Shown here: piece by piece, positions 42,206 to 51,482 of the stretch
Position numbering within the stretch: the first letter of the stretch is position 1
Layout: the number at the start of each line of letters is the position of its first letter
Origin: HGM13862 sp031553915
GTDB lineage: Bacteria > Bacillota > Dehalobacteriia > UBA4068
Direction of reading: 5' to 3'
Length of the DNA stretch: 64,000 nucleotides
Assembly (NCBI GenBank): GCA_031553915.1
Contig: JAVBKT010000001.1
Span: 1-64,000 of the forward strand
Program-made: the position numbers and the translations under genes
The notes under the pieces: model-generated
Database searches by the model: none
What the model saw: the letters and a program-made list of their open reading frames with translations, nothing else
What the model was told of the DNA's origin: nothing

Positions 42206-43336
42206 CTACTTTTCGGCGTAGCAGGAAATATTCAACAACACCCCCACCATGGCGAGCGAGACCACCATTGATGTGCCGCCATAACTGACAAACGGCAAAG
42301 TCACCCCTGTCACCGGCAGCAGCCCTGTTGCCACACCTAGATTGATAAATGATTGCAGCGCAATGGAAACAATAATGCCTAAAGCGAGTAGCGAAGTATA
42401 CATATCCGGCGCTTTAACTGAGACCATCAATCCGCGCCAGACGATAAAGGCTATCAACAAAACGACAAAGGTAGCGCCTAGAAAGCCTAATTCTTCCCCG
42501 GTAATAGAAAAAATAAAATCCGTATGCCGGGCCGGTAAATACAACCATTTGGAGCCGCCTGCGCCCAATCCCACGCCATTTAAGCCGCCGGAGCCCAGAG
42601 CCATTAAGGATTGGCAGGTCTGCCAGCCTTCGTCATTGGCATAGGCCCAGGGGTTAAACCAGGCATAGATTCTCTCCATGCGGTAAGGTTCTATGAGAAT
42701 CGCGCCGATAACAGCCACCACGCCGGCGCCGATTGTTCCCAGCAAATAGCGGGGGCGAATGCCAGCGCAAAACATCATAATAAAAGCTGTACCAGCTACT
42801 ACCATCGAAGATGATAGGTCCTTTTGCGCCAAAATCAAGCCGGCGGTAATGGCAGTTGCCGCTATCGTCGGCAAAAAGCCCACCTTAAAAGTACCAATCT
42901 CATCCTTATTCACTGACATCCAATGTGCTAAAGCCATAGGTAAGACTATTTTGGCAAATTCCGAGGGCTGAAACTGTTGACCAAAAACCTCCAGCCAACG
43001 CTCTGCGCCGCCAATGCTTTCGATCTGCTTAGAGATTACCATGAACACAAACACGCCTAATAGAACAATCAAGGCAGGGTAACTGAGTTTTTTGTATACG
43101 CGGATTTTCACCTTAAACATGAGGAACATTGCAATCAGGCCAATGCCCACATTACGCAGCTGTTCCTTGAAATATTTGTAGGCATCGCCATAATCAAGCT
43201 TGGCAAAATATTGCGAGGAAGAAAAAACCATGATCACACCAATGGTCGTGAGTAATAACACCGCAATCAGCAGCCACCAGTCCGGTTGTAATCTTTTTCT
43301 CTTTTCTGTTAAAATATTCCGCACTCTTTTGTTCAA
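42206..43336 (-). CDS. ftsW: Septal peptidoglycan polymerase FtsW (SEDS family)
   Basis: The 376-residue membrane protein has about ten transmembrane segments of the SEDS glycosyltransferase family: MVFSSSQYF near the start, FQPSEFAKIVLPMALA, QKDLSSSMVV, and the C-terminal TGVTLPFVSYGGTSMV. It polymerises glycan strands with its partner transpeptidase during division (SpoVE-like use in sporulation is also possible). The start appears to be TTG at 43336, immediately after the murD stop, with a weak GGTG upstream, so the exact start is uncertain. Confidence 0.93.
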   Translation of the reverse strand: MNKRVRNILTEKRKRLQPDWWLLIAVLLLTTIGVIMVFSSSQYFAKLDYGDAYKYFKEQLRNVGIGLIAMFLMFKVKIRVYKKLSYPALIVLLGVFVFMVISKQIESIGGAERWLEVFGQQFQPSEFAKIVLPMALAHWMSVNKDEIGTFKVGFLPTIAATAITAGLILAQKDLSSSMVVAGTAFIMMFCAGIRPRYLLGTIGAGVVAVIGAILIEPYRMERIYAWFNPWAYANDEGWQTCQSLMALGSGGLNGVGLGAGGSKWLYLPARHTDFIFSITGEELGFLGATFVVLLIAFIVWRGLMVSVKAPDMYTSLLALGIIVSIALQSFINLGVATGLLPVTGVTLPFVSYGGTSMVVSLAMVGVLLNISCYAEK

Positions 43337-44683
43337 CTATTTCACCAATTCCTTAAATCTTTCTCCCCGTTCTTCAAAGCAATTGAAGCTATCCCATGAG
43401 GCGCAAGCCGGCGATAAAATAACAACATCCCCGCTTTGGGCCTTGTCTTTAGCAAGAGCCACCGCATGATCAAAATCATTGGCGATCAGATAGCTCTTAT
43501 AGCCGACAGTGTCAGCAGCAGCTTTCAGCTCTGCTGTCGCTTCGCCAAAAATAATCGCCAGCTTGACTTTTGCCTTGACTAATTGCATCAGCTCGCTAAA
43601 ATCGCTGCCTTTATTGCGTCCGCCGAGCAGAAGAATCATCGGCCGCTCATAGGCATTGATCGCCTGAAAGGTGCTGGCAGGGTTAGTACCCTTGGAATCA
43701 TTGACATACAAAATGCCGTCCTTTTCGACTACATATTCCAGCCGGTGCGCCACACCCTTAAAGCTGATAATGGCTTCCGCAATTTTAGCCGGGTCAAGCT
43801 TGAGCGCTGCAGTGGCTAAAAAGGCGGCCATGGCATTCTGCACATTATGCCTGCCCTTGATAAATATCTGCGTGCTGTCAAAGCTAAATACTTCTGCGCC
43901 ATCCACTATATAGCGAAGTATTCCTTCCTCAAAGTATATGCCATTTTCCGGCGCACAATGCAGCGAAAACCAAAGTATCTTGGCTGAAATATTTTTTTCG
44001 ACAGATCTAACCAGCGGGTCATCCCAATTCAAAACGGCAAAATCATTTTCATCCTGGTTGGCAAAGATTCGCTCTTTGGCTGTACCATAGTTTTCCATAT
44101 CATAATGGCGGTCAAGATGGTCCGGGGTCAGGTTCAGATAAGCCGCTACTTTTGGCTTAAAAGTGATGCAGCTCTCCAATTGAAAGCTGGATAATTCAGC
44201 AACAATATAGTCCCCCTTAAAATCCTCAACGCTATCAACCAAAGGCGTGCCGATATTGCCGCCCAGCAGAATATCCACGCCGCAATTTTGCAAAATATGC
44301 GCGGTTAGGGCTGTGGTGGTTGTTTTACCATTGGTCCCGGTAATGCCAATAAAAGGCGCTTTGGCCGCGGCATACGCCAGCTCAATTTCACCAATAATTG
44401 CTACCCCGGCCTCGCGGCTGATATTGAGCAAAGGGATATGCAGCGGTACGCCAGGGCTTACCACCACCAGTTCCCAACTAATCTTCTCCGGAATCTCATT
44501 TTGCGGCAAAAGCTGAACGCCTTTTTTGACCAAAGCGCTGATCTCCGGTTTTTGCAGCAAAAGCTCCTTGCTTTTATTATCAGAAAGAATGACATGGCTG
44601 CCCTGCTTTAATAAATAATGACAAGCAGCCAAGCCGCTCACACCACCGCCTACTACCAATATTGTTTTATCGGTATAATTCAT
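43337..44683 (-). CDS. murD: UDP-MurNAc-L-alanine-D-glutamate ligase
   Basis: The 448-residue Mur ligase has TILVVGGGVSGLAACHYLL (UDP-binding), the ATP loop GTNGKTTTTAL (about 115-125), NLTPDHLDRHYDMENYG, GRHNVQNAMAAFLA and the C-terminal VNDSKGTNPAST. It adds D-Glu to the stem peptide. The start at 44683 (MNYTDKTIL) has GGGAG 7 bases upstream; the longer open frame to 44764 is rejected. It lies 17 bases after mraY and abuts ftsW. Confidence 0.96.
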   Translation of the reverse strand: MNYTDKTILVVGGGVSGLAACHYLLKQGSHVILSDNKSKELLLQKPEISALVKKGVQLLPQNEIPEKISWELVVVSPGVPLHIPLLNISREAGVAIIGEIELAYAAAKAPFIGITGTNGKTTTTALTAHILQNCGVDILLGGNIGTPLVDSVEDFKGDYIVAELSSFQLESCITFKPKVAAYLNLTPDHLDRHYDMENYGTAKERIFANQDENDFAVLNWDDPLVRSVEKNISAKILWFSLHCAPENGIYFEEGILRYIVDGAEVFSFDSTQIFIKGRHNVQNAMAAFLATAALKLDPAKIAEAIISFKGVAHRLEYVVEKDGILYVNDSKGTNPASTFQAINAYERPMILLLGGRNKGSDFSELMQLVKAKVKLAIIFGEATAELKAAADTVGYKSYLIANDFDHAVALAKDKAQSGDVVILSPACASWDSFNCFEERGERFKELVK

Positions 44684-44700
44684 CCAGTATCTCCCTTGTC

Positions 44701-45666
44701 TTAACTCCACAAGAACACAAATAATAACAAAGTTACCAGCATACAAGCAGCTGCGGCTAAACAAAACACAGTAGTAACTTTTGTTTCCCGCCAGCCCTTG
44801 AGCTCAAAATGATGATGCAAGGGCGCCATCAGCAAGAGGCGTTTCCCTGTCATTTTGAACCAAAAAACCTGCAACATTACTGAAATAGCCTCGGCCAGAT
44901 AAACCAGTCCAAAGCCAATTAAAAGTATTTCCATATGCGAGATAACCGCCAGCCCGACAATGGCGCCGCCCAAAGACATGGAGCCGGTATCGCCCATGAA
45001 AACCCGCGCCGGATAGCGGTTGTAGAACAAGAACCCTAAGCAAACGCCAGCCATAATGATGGCTATCTGTGGCAAACGGGCAAAGGCCGGATATACTGAT
45101 GCGATCACCATGCCGACAAAGACAAAGCCCGCAAAAGCAAAAATACTTACGCCTGAGGCCAGTCCATCTAAGCCGTCAGTGAGATTGACCGCATTGACCA
45201 TACCCACCACAAACACCGCGGTCAGAGGATAATACAGCCAGCCGACTTCCAGCTGCAGGCCAAAAAAGTCATAGGCAGTGCCTCTGTCCAGCAGCGTTGC
45301 GTTCATAATCAAGAGGATTGCTACGGCGATGAATTGGGCGACCAGTTTCTGTTTGCCGGAGAGCCCTTTGTTATGATGATGCCGCAATTTAGTGAAATCA
45401 TCTAAAAAGCCGATTAAGCCGAAACTAAGAAAAGAAAACAGCCATACCCAGAGCAAAGGCTGAGCATCTATCAAAAAGAGACAACAAATCAGCGCCGCGG
45501 CAATAAAAATCAACCCGCCCATGGTTGGTGTGCCTGCCTTGGCCAGATGCTTCTGGGGCCCATCCTCACGAATAGACTGTTTAACCTTCATATTAATTAA
45601 TAGTGGCAGCAGCACCAAACCCATAACAATTGTTAATAGCACTGCACCGATAAACAACAAGACCAT
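44701..45666 (-). CDS. mraY: Phospho-MurNAc-pentapeptide translocase
   Basis: The 321-residue polytopic enzyme transfers the pentapeptide precursor to undecaprenyl phosphate, making lipid I. It has about ten membrane segments. AGTPTMGGLIFI, the acidic FLDDFTKLR, NAVNLTDGLDGLASG and FMGDTGSMSLGGAI carry the catalytic Asp residues, and the cytoplasmic APLHHHFELKGW loop is present. It follows murE directly, where murF would be expected in between. Confidence 0.97.
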   Translation of the reverse strand: MVLLFIGAVLLTIVMGLVLLPLLINMKVKQSIREDGPQKHLAKAGTPTMGGLIFIAAALICCLFLIDAQPLLWVWLFSFLSFGLIGFLDDFTKLRHHHNKGLSGKQKLVAQFIAVAILLIMNATLLDRGTAYDFFGLQLEVGWLYYPLTAVFVVGMVNAVNLTDGLDGLASGVSIFAFAGFVFVGMVIASVYPAFARLPQIAIIMAGVCLGFLFYNRYPARVFMGDTGSMSLGGAIVGLAVISHMEILLIGFGLVYLAEAISVMLQVFWFKMTGKRLLLMAPLHHHFELKGWRETKVTTVFCLAAAACMLVTLLLFVFLWS

Positions 45667-45697
45667 AGCGATTCCCCTTATTTATTCCCTTTGGTAA

Positions 45698-47179
45698 TTA
45701 TGATTTTTGCAGTCTGAGCCGGATTATTTTTCTCGCCAGCTCTCTGTCATCAAAATGATGTTTTTGGTCGCCTATAATTTGATAATCTTCATGCCCCTTG
45801 CCTGCCAGAACAACCATATCGCCCGGCATTGCCATGTTGATCGCCAATTCAATAGCGCGCTCCCGGTCCGCCTCCACCAGATAATTATTGCAGACGCTTT
45901 TAATCCCCGCCTCCACCTGGGCAATAATTTCATCCGGGTCTTCAAAACGCGGATTGTCCGAGGTAATCAGCGCCACATCACTGACTGCTCCGGCAATGCG
46001 TCCCATAATCGGTCTTTTGCCGGTATCACGGTTACCGCCACAGCCAAACACTGTCAGCAGACGCCGCGGTTTCAGCTGTTTGGCTGCACTGAGAAGGTTT
46101 TCCAGGCCATCGGGGGTATGGGCATAATCAACCACCACCATAAAATCCTGGCCTTCATCTATCAGCTCAAAACGGCCCGGAACCTGCGGCGCCTGGGCCA
46201 AGGCAGCAATAATATCCTCAATCCGGAAGCCTTCCGCCAAAGCAACTGTCATCGCTGCCATGGTGTTATAAATATTAAACTCGCCGATCAGCGGAATATT
46301 CACTTGATAATTTTTATTACGGAAAGCAATGCTATAGCTCATCCCGCGCGCGGAAGAGCTATAATGCAGTAATTTTACATCTATCTCACTATCTCCTGTA
46401 CCATAGGTCCAAACAGGTGATTCCGTGGCAGCGATAAATGTGTCCGCATGATCATCGGAAATATTGACAACTCCGTAACGGTTGCTGCCGGCTAGAGGCG
46501 AGAGCATACGGAATAGCTCTGCTTTACAATTGCCATAGTTTTCAATTGTGCCATGAAAATCAAGATGATCCTGAGTAAGATTGGTAAATACCGCTCCGGC
46601 AAAATTGCAGGCGGAAACCCGGCCTTGTGCCAAAGCATGAGAGGACGCCTCAATAACCAAATAATCACAGCCTTTTTCTTCCATTAGTGCAAAAAGCTGG
46701 AACAGTTCCAATGATTCCGGCGTGGTGTGTGTGGCCGGCAGCACCTCTTGGCCAGCCATATTATTAATTGTGCCAACGAGGCCAACCTTATGCCCGGCCG
46801 ATTCCAGCAGCCATTTGATCATATTGGCGGTGGTAGTCTTGCCATTGGTGCCGGTCACGCCGATTAAGCGCAGGCGGCGATCCGGATAATTATAAAATTT
46901 GGCGGAAATGGCCGCTAAGGCACGACGGCTGTCCGGGACAATAATCACGGGCTTGTCCCCGCTATCACAGCTGCGCTCACCAATAATAGCAGCCGCGCCG
47001 GCGCTGATGGCCTGATCAATAAAATTATGTCCGTCAAACTGGGCGCCGCTAATTGCCACAAAAACAAACCCCGGTTTCACCTTTCGTGAATCATAGGCAA
47101 TGCCGCCAATCTCAATATCTATTTTTCCTGAAACTTTTGTTTGTTTATCTAAAACATTAATCAGCTCAGCTAATTTCAT
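45698..47179 (-). CDS. murE: UDP-MurNAc-tripeptide synthetase, meso-DAP type
   Basis: The 493-residue Mur ligase has the ATP loop GTNGKTTTANM (about 108-118), NLTQDHLDFHGT, and GEFNIYNTMAAMT. The residues TSDNPRFEDP contain the DNPR signature of MurE enzymes that add meso-diaminopimelate, so the wall is probably of the DAP type. The start at 47179 is 8 bases after GGAGG; an ATG at 47185 sits too close to it. murF is not next to it. Confidence 0.95.
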   Translation of the reverse strand: MKLAELINVLDKQTKVSGKIDIEIGGIAYDSRKVKPGFVFVAISGAQFDGHNFIDQAISAGAAAIIGERSCDSGDKPVIIVPDSRRALAAISAKFYNYPDRRLRLIGVTGTNGKTTTANMIKWLLESAGHKVGLVGTINNMAGQEVLPATHTTPESLELFQLFALMEEKGCDYLVIEASSHALAQGRVSACNFAGAVFTNLTQDHLDFHGTIENYGNCKAELFRMLSPLAGSNRYGVVNISDDHADTFIAATESPVWTYGTGDSEIDVKLLHYSSSARGMSYSIAFRNKNYQVNIPLIGEFNIYNTMAAMTVALAEGFRIEDIIAALAQAPQVPGRFELIDEGQDFMVVVDYAHTPDGLENLLSAAKQLKPRRLLTVFGCGGNRDTGKRPIMGRIAGAVSDVALITSDNPRFEDPDEIIAQVEAGIKSVCNNYLVEADRERAIELAINMAMPGDMVVLAGKGHEDYQIIGDQKHHFDDRELARKIIRLRLQKS

Positions 47180-47202
47180 CTGCATCCCCTCCTTGTTGCT
47201 GA

Positions 47203-49368
47203 TTATGGCGCAATATCGCTATTAATAATTGCCTCGTCCTCAAAGACGACTTTAATGGTGGTTCCGGCCTTGACGACTTCGCCGTAATCCGGCTTTTGTG
47301 ATAAAACAACACCGCTGCCCTCAGCAGTCAGCCCCAGTCCCAAAACAGAGAGGATATTGGCTGCCTCGGCAAAGCGTTTGCCCCGCAAATCCGGAACGGT
47401 TACCATGCCCTCGCCCAGACTGTTATCAGCTGCGGCAGTCAATAAAACACTGGTACCGGTTCTGGCGTCAGCGCCGGCTACAGGCTGCTGACTGCTAACA
47501 GTATTGCCGCTGCCGCTCAGCTTGACGTTCAGCCCCAAGCGCTGCAAATTGGCAATGGCCTCGGCCACAGAGAGATTGGTCACATTTGGCACAGTAATGG
47601 TAATATTGCTGTCTTGATTGGCCGCACTATTTGCCGTATCAACAGGCTCCGTCGGAGCTATCCCTAAATAGCGCAGCGTGTCAGACATCACTGTATGGAA
47701 AATAGGCGCTGCCACCTGTGATCCATAAAAGAGCCCGGATGGTTCATCGACAATAACCAAACAAACCAGCTCCGGATCATTTGCCGGCACCATACCAATA
47801 AAGGAGGCGACATATTTACCAGCAGCATAGCCACCTGATTCCGGTTTTTGCGCCGTACCTGTTTTTCCGCCAATCAGATAGCCGTCAATTGCCGCCTGAT
47901 AGCCGGAGCCATTGGTAACAACGCCAACCAATAATTTGCGCAGCTCTTGGGCTGTTTCCGCGGAAACAATCTTACGCACTTCTTCCGGCTCTTGTTCATA
48001 AATAACCGTGTCGCCATCCATCACCTTGGAAACCAGCTGCGGCTTAAGCAGGACCCCGTCATTAGCAACCGCGCATACAGCGGTGATCAGCTGAATGGGC
48101 GTAACAGAAATCCCCTGCCCCATGGCAATGGTAGCAATTTCAACCTGATTAACATTTTCTTCCGCCTGCAAAATGCCGGTAGCTTCACCTTGCAGTTGAA
48201 TGCCGGTGGTTTGGCCAAAGCCATAGGCATTAATATATTTGTAGAACAGCCCTTTTTCTTTAGCTTCAATGCTCTGGCCAATGGCGACAAAAGCCGGGTT
48301 GCAGGAGTTTTGCACAGCCTCTGCCAAGTTTTGCGAACCATGCGGCACCGTGGACCAACAGCCAATGCGCGCACCGGCAACTGTAACAGAGCCGCCGCAA
48401 TAGAAACCGCTGTGATCGTCAACAGTTCCTTCTTCCATGGCTGCGGAGGCAGTAACGATTTTAAAGGTGGAGCCTGGCTCATAAGAATCATTGAGCAAAA
48501 AATTGCGCCGCGAAGACTCTTCATAATCATTATAATTATTGGGATCATAGGTATTAGCCACAGCCATGGCCAAAACTTCCCCTGTTTTGGGGTTCATGAT
48601 AATAATACCGGCATTTTTGGGCGGCGTTTCACTGTTCATCAAGTTAGCCAAATCCCGCTCACAAAAATACTGAATATTTTCGTCAATCGTCAAATAGACG
48701 TCATAGCCCTCTTCGGGGGCAATATATTCATATTCGGAATGCTGGATAGGTGTATTATTAGCGTCATATTCACCAACTATCCGTCCGTCTGTACCGACAA
48801 GCCAGTCCTCCAGGGACAATTCCACACCGTAAAGCCCTTGATTATCAATACCAGCTGCGCCCAGCACATGCGCTGCCAGCGTACCCTTAGGATAATAACG
48901 CTGGGTCTCCTGCTCGATTTCTACACCAATCAATTCCGCCTCGCGGATTTTTTCCGCAACATCAAAATCTACTTTGCGTTTAACATAGACATAGTATTGA
49001 TCAGCAGTAACCTTGCCATATACCTCCTGATATTCCATATCAAGCGCTTCCGCTAAAAATTCCGAGGTTTTTCTGGCAGCAGCCTCCTGATCAGCCTCCT
49101 CCAGACGTTTAATTGCCGGCGGACGGACAGCAATAGAATCAGCGGTAATGCTAATCGCCAGTTTGCTGCCGGTGCTGTCATAGATAACTCCCCTGGGGGC
49201 TGCCACAGACATATCTCTGGTACGCATATCCTCCGCTTTGGCTTGCAGAGTATCGCCTTGCACAAATTGCACAACGAACAATTTGACAACTATCGCCAAA
49301 AAACACAAAAGGAGCAGGCTCAAGACCAGCGCAATCTTTCTTTTTATCCCAAGTTTAACTGCTGCCAT
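47203..49368 (-). CDS. PASTA-domain penicillin-binding protein (FtsI/SpoVD family)
   Basis: The 721-residue class B transpeptidase has one N-terminal membrane segment (IALVLSLLLLCFLAIVVKLFVV, about 12-33) and a dimerisation domain with RGVIYDSTGSKLA. The transpeptidase domain has the three active motifs: GSTFK (Ser nucleophile, about 302-306), SCN and GGKTGTAQKP. Two PASTA repeats follow (VTVPDLRGKRFAEAANILSVLGL and one before it, about 590-715). It cross-links peptidoglycan with FtsW. PASTA domains at this locus are typical of SpoVD and PBP2x-like proteins; division versus sporulation use cannot be told apart here. Confidence 0.94.
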   Translation of the reverse strand: MAAVKLGIKRKIALVLSLLLLCFLAIVVKLFVVQFVQGDTLQAKAEDMRTRDMSVAAPRGVIYDSTGSKLAISITADSIAVRPPAIKRLEEADQEAAARKTSEFLAEALDMEYQEVYGKVTADQYYVYVKRKVDFDVAEKIREAELIGVEIEQETQRYYPKGTLAAHVLGAAGIDNQGLYGVELSLEDWLVGTDGRIVGEYDANNTPIQHSEYEYIAPEEGYDVYLTIDENIQYFCERDLANLMNSETPPKNAGIIIMNPKTGEVLAMAVANTYDPNNYNDYEESSRRNFLLNDSYEPGSTFKIVTASAAMEEGTVDDHSGFYCGGSVTVAGARIGCWSTVPHGSQNLAEAVQNSCNPAFVAIGQSIEAKEKGLFYKYINAYGFGQTTGIQLQGEATGILQAEENVNQVEIATIAMGQGISVTPIQLITAVCAVANDGVLLKPQLVSKVMDGDTVIYEQEPEEVRKIVSAETAQELRKLLVGVVTNGSGYQAAIDGYLIGGKTGTAQKPESGGYAAGKYVASFIGMVPANDPELVCLVIVDEPSGLFYGSQVAAPIFHTVMSDTLRYLGIAPTEPVDTANSAANQDSNITITVPNVTNLSVAEAIANLQRLGLNVKLSGSGNTVSSQQPVAGADARTGTSVLLTAAADNSLGEGMVTVPDLRGKRFAEAANILSVLGLGLTAEGSGVVLSQKPDYGEVVKAGTTIKVVFEDEAIINSDIAP

Positions 49369-49407
49369 GAACCCACCCCATAAAGTTTTTTAATATTTTT
49401 CGCTAGA

Positions 49408-49923
49408 TCAATCGTTCTCAGCTGCTTTGGCTGTACCAAAAAGGAAACTACTGACAGAGCTCCAGAAACCGCTGTCTTCAACCTCTGCCATAGCAGTGTT
49501 TTGGCTGTTTGCCAATTGCTGCTGACCCATGGCTATGGCCAAAGAGCTTTGTTCATCAAGAATATAAACATCGCTGGCCGTGGGCCGTACCATAGCAAGA
49601 TTGTCTGCCACATAAGCCTCAACCCGGTCCAGAGAAGCCAGCTGGCCCAGCTCCAGTTCAGCGCGGGCAGTCATATTATTGGTCTCGCTAATGGCCGCCT
49701 GCAGTTGGTTAATTTCCACACCCACGCTGCAAACCTGAGCGCTCATAAAAGTAACCGCCAAAAGATAAAGAAGGACAGCAGATGCTGCGACAGCTATTTT
49801 AGCGATATCCGCGCGTCTTTTGTTTTCGCGTGCTTTGGCCTGTTTGCCGTCAAGAACCCTAATTTCTCTGCGTTCGAATTCTTGCGCACGCTCATAGGCC
49901 ACCGCACTACCATTGATACCCAT
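49408..49923 (-). CDS. ftsL: Division protein FtsL-like
   Basis: The 171-residue protein has a basic cytoplasmic N-terminus, a single membrane segment (IAVAASAVLLYLLAVTFMSAQV, about 45-66), then a coiled-coil leucine-zipper-like stretch (VEINQLQAAISETNNMTARAELELGQLASLDRVEAYVADNLAM). Position between rsmH and the penicillin-binding protein gene is the classical ftsL place. A 50-residue C-terminal tail is longer than usual. The start at 49923 follows GGAGG; seven upstream codons are rejected. Confidence 0.88.
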   Translation of the reverse strand: MGINGSAVAYERAQEFERREIRVLDGKQAKARENKRRADIAKIAVAASAVLLYLLAVTFMSAQVCSVGVEINQLQAAISETNNMTARAELELGQLASLDRVEAYVADNLAMVRPTASDVYILDEQSSLAIAMGQQQLANSQNTAMAEVEDSGFWSSVSSFLFGTAKAAEND

Positions 49924-49947
49924 TTTATGTCCTCCTCTGATCAAATA

Positions 49948-50889
49948 TTACAGTTTCACCGCTGCCCTCAGCATTGCCGAGCGGCTACGGGGGTTTTCTT
50001 CTAACTCTGTTGCCTGCGCCATAACCGGCTTTTTGGTCAGTATTTTCAGATCCGCCTGATGTCCGCAAACACAGATCGGGGTACGCGGCGGACAAAGGCA
50101 ATTGGTGGCGTGAAGCTTGAAGGTTTCTTTGACAATCCGGTCTTCCAAAGAATGAAAGCTAATTACTGCCAATACTCCGCCTGGTTTCAACAAGGAGACC
50201 GCTGCCTCCAAACCAGTCTCAAGCGCGGCCAGCTCCTGGTTAACAACAATGCGCAAAGCCTGAAAGCTGCGTTTGGCCGGGTGCTGATCCTTTTCCCGGG
50301 CATTCTTGGGTACCGCTTTTTTTATGATATCCACCAACTGATAGGTGGTGTTAATCTCGCTTTTTGCTCTTTCCTCAACAATAAACTTAGCAATGCGTTT
50401 GGCCCATTTTTCCTCGCCATAGCGGTAGAGGATATTGGCTAGTTCTTCTTCACCTGTGGTATTTACCAGCTCAGCGGCTGATATTCCTTCCTCCTGATTC
50501 ATGCGCATATCCAGCGGAGCATCCTGCATATAAGAAAATCCGCGCTGCGGCGTATCCAGCTGATGGGATGAAACGCCGATATCCAGTAAAATGCCATCAA
50601 CAGCGGCTATTCCCTCCTGGTTTGCAATCTGTTGCATTTGCGCATAATTGCCGGAGGCAAGCGCGAAACGTCCTTTGTATTCGGCCAATTTTTCAGCTGC
50701 CGCATTTAGCGCTTCACTGTCCCGATCTATACCGAGGAGAAAACCCTTGGGCGTCGAAGCTTTTAGGATAGCATAAGCATGATTGCCGCCGCCAACAGTG
50801 CCATCGATATAGATGCCGTTGCTTTTGGGTTGCAAATACTCCAGTACGGGAGCAACAAGTACTGGAATATGGCTAAAGGATCCGCTCAT
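49948..50889 (-). CDS. rsmH: 16S rRNA (cytosine-1402 N4)-methyltransferase
   Basis: The 313-residue SAM-dependent enzyme (old name mraW) has HIPVLVAPVLEYL at the N-terminus, the SAM loop DGTVGGGNHAYAIL (about 29-42), LLDIGVSSHQLDTPQRGFSY and the C-terminal VISFHSLEDRIVK. It methylates C1402 in the ribosomal decoding centre. It begins right after mraZ and forms the conserved mraZ-rsmH-ftsL start of the wall cluster. Confidence 0.97.
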   Translation of the reverse strand: MSGSFSHIPVLVAPVLEYLQPKSNGIYIDGTVGGGNHAYAILKASTPKGFLLGIDRDSEALNAAAEKLAEYKGRFALASGNYAQMQQIANQEGIAAVDGILLDIGVSSHQLDTPQRGFSYMQDAPLDMRMNQEEGISAAELVNTTGEEELANILYRYGEEKWAKRIAKFIVEERAKSEINTTYQLVDIIKKAVPKNAREKDQHPAKRSFQALRIVVNQELAALETGLEAAVSLLKPGGVLAVISFHSLEDRIVKETFKLHATNCLCPPRTPICVCGHQADLKILTKKPVMAQATELEENPRSRSAMLRAAVKL

Positions 50890-50891
50890 GA

Positions 50892-51323
50892 TTACAGCCT
50901 GATATCCGGGAAATAGGCAGCGTCTTCTTCAAAGGTCTCCGCTGCTTCCTCACAGTAGCTCTGCCAGCGGTCTTTATCCCATATTTCCAAACGGGTGGTA
51001 GCGCCGACAGTAACAATTTCCTTGTCGATTCCGGCAAATTCACGCAGAACCGGGGGCAATACGACGCGGAATTGCTTATCGATCTCAACATCAAAAGCTC
51101 TGGCAGTAAAGGAACGGGAAAAGCGTCTGGCCCGTGGGTCAGTAGCGGAAAGCTGTTCCAAGCTGGCGATAACTGTTTGCCATTTTTTTAAGGGGTAGAC
51201 AAAAATGCAGTCGTCAAGACCCTTAACCAGCACAAATTGCTCGCCCAGCTCTTCCCTGAAACGGGATGGTATGATGTAGCGCCCTTTGGCGTCAATCGAA
51301 TGATTAACCTCGCCGATTAGCAT
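50892..51323 (-). CDS. mraZ: Transcriptional regulator MraZ
   Basis: The 143-residue protein has two AbrB-like halves: MLIGEVNHSIDAKGRYIIPSRFRE and the second RAFDVEIDKQFRVVLPPVLREFAGI, each with the DxK(G/Q)R motif. MraZ forms a ring that binds repeated boxes in its own promoter and represses the division-wall operon. Three 10-nt boxes lie directly upstream of this start. It is the first gene of the 11-gene run down to murB. Confidence 0.96.
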   Translation of the reverse strand: MLIGEVNHSIDAKGRYIIPSRFREELGEQFVLVKGLDDCIFVYPLKKWQTVIASLEQLSATDPRARRFSRSFTARAFDVEIDKQFRVVLPPVLREFAGIDKEIVTVGATTRLEIWDKDRWQSYCEEAAETFEEDAAYFPDIRL

Positions 51324-51326
51324 CTG

Positions 51327-51356
51327 CTTCTACTTTCCTCCACTTTACTCCACTTT
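51327..51356 (-). promoter_or_regulatory. Three MraZ-box-like 10-nt tandem repeats
   Basis: On the minus strand: AAAGTGGAGT (51347-51356), AAAGTGGAGG (51337-51346) and AAAGTAGAAG (51327-51336), back to back and ending 3 bases before the mraZ ATG. The AAAGTG core at one-turn spacing agrees with MraZ operators described for Mollicutes (from memory). The middle repeat carries the GGAGG, so binding could also affect translation. Confidence 0.65.
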
Positions 51357-51432
51357 GGACTTGTTTATTAATTCTCTTTCAATAAGCGAATTCCTTTTTT
51401 TATTATAAAATTTTTTACTAAAGGCCCAGCTA

Positions 51433-51482
51433 AAAAGCGATAGGCATCAATACTATATATAGTATTGATGCCTATCGCTTTT
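51433..51482. repeat. Perfect 50-bp palindrome upstream of mraZ
   Basis: AAAAGCGATAGGCATCAATAC (left arm from 51433) meets its exact reverse complement at the centre 51457/51458 with no spacer; every pair from 51433 to 51482 matches. On the minus strand it is followed by TTTTT, so it could terminate transcripts from the gene at 51578-52148. It also overlaps a promoter-like TTGACA (51482-51487). Confidence 0.85.

Noticed and set aside
51327..51356. Short tandem repeats as a CRISPR-like array
   Set aside because: The units are 10 bases long with no spacers and fit MraZ boxes; no CRISPR array is present anywhere in the window.
51433..51482. Palindrome as an insertion-sequence end or phage attachment site
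   Set aside because: No transposase, integrase or target duplication is nearby; both arms join at the centre with nothing between them.
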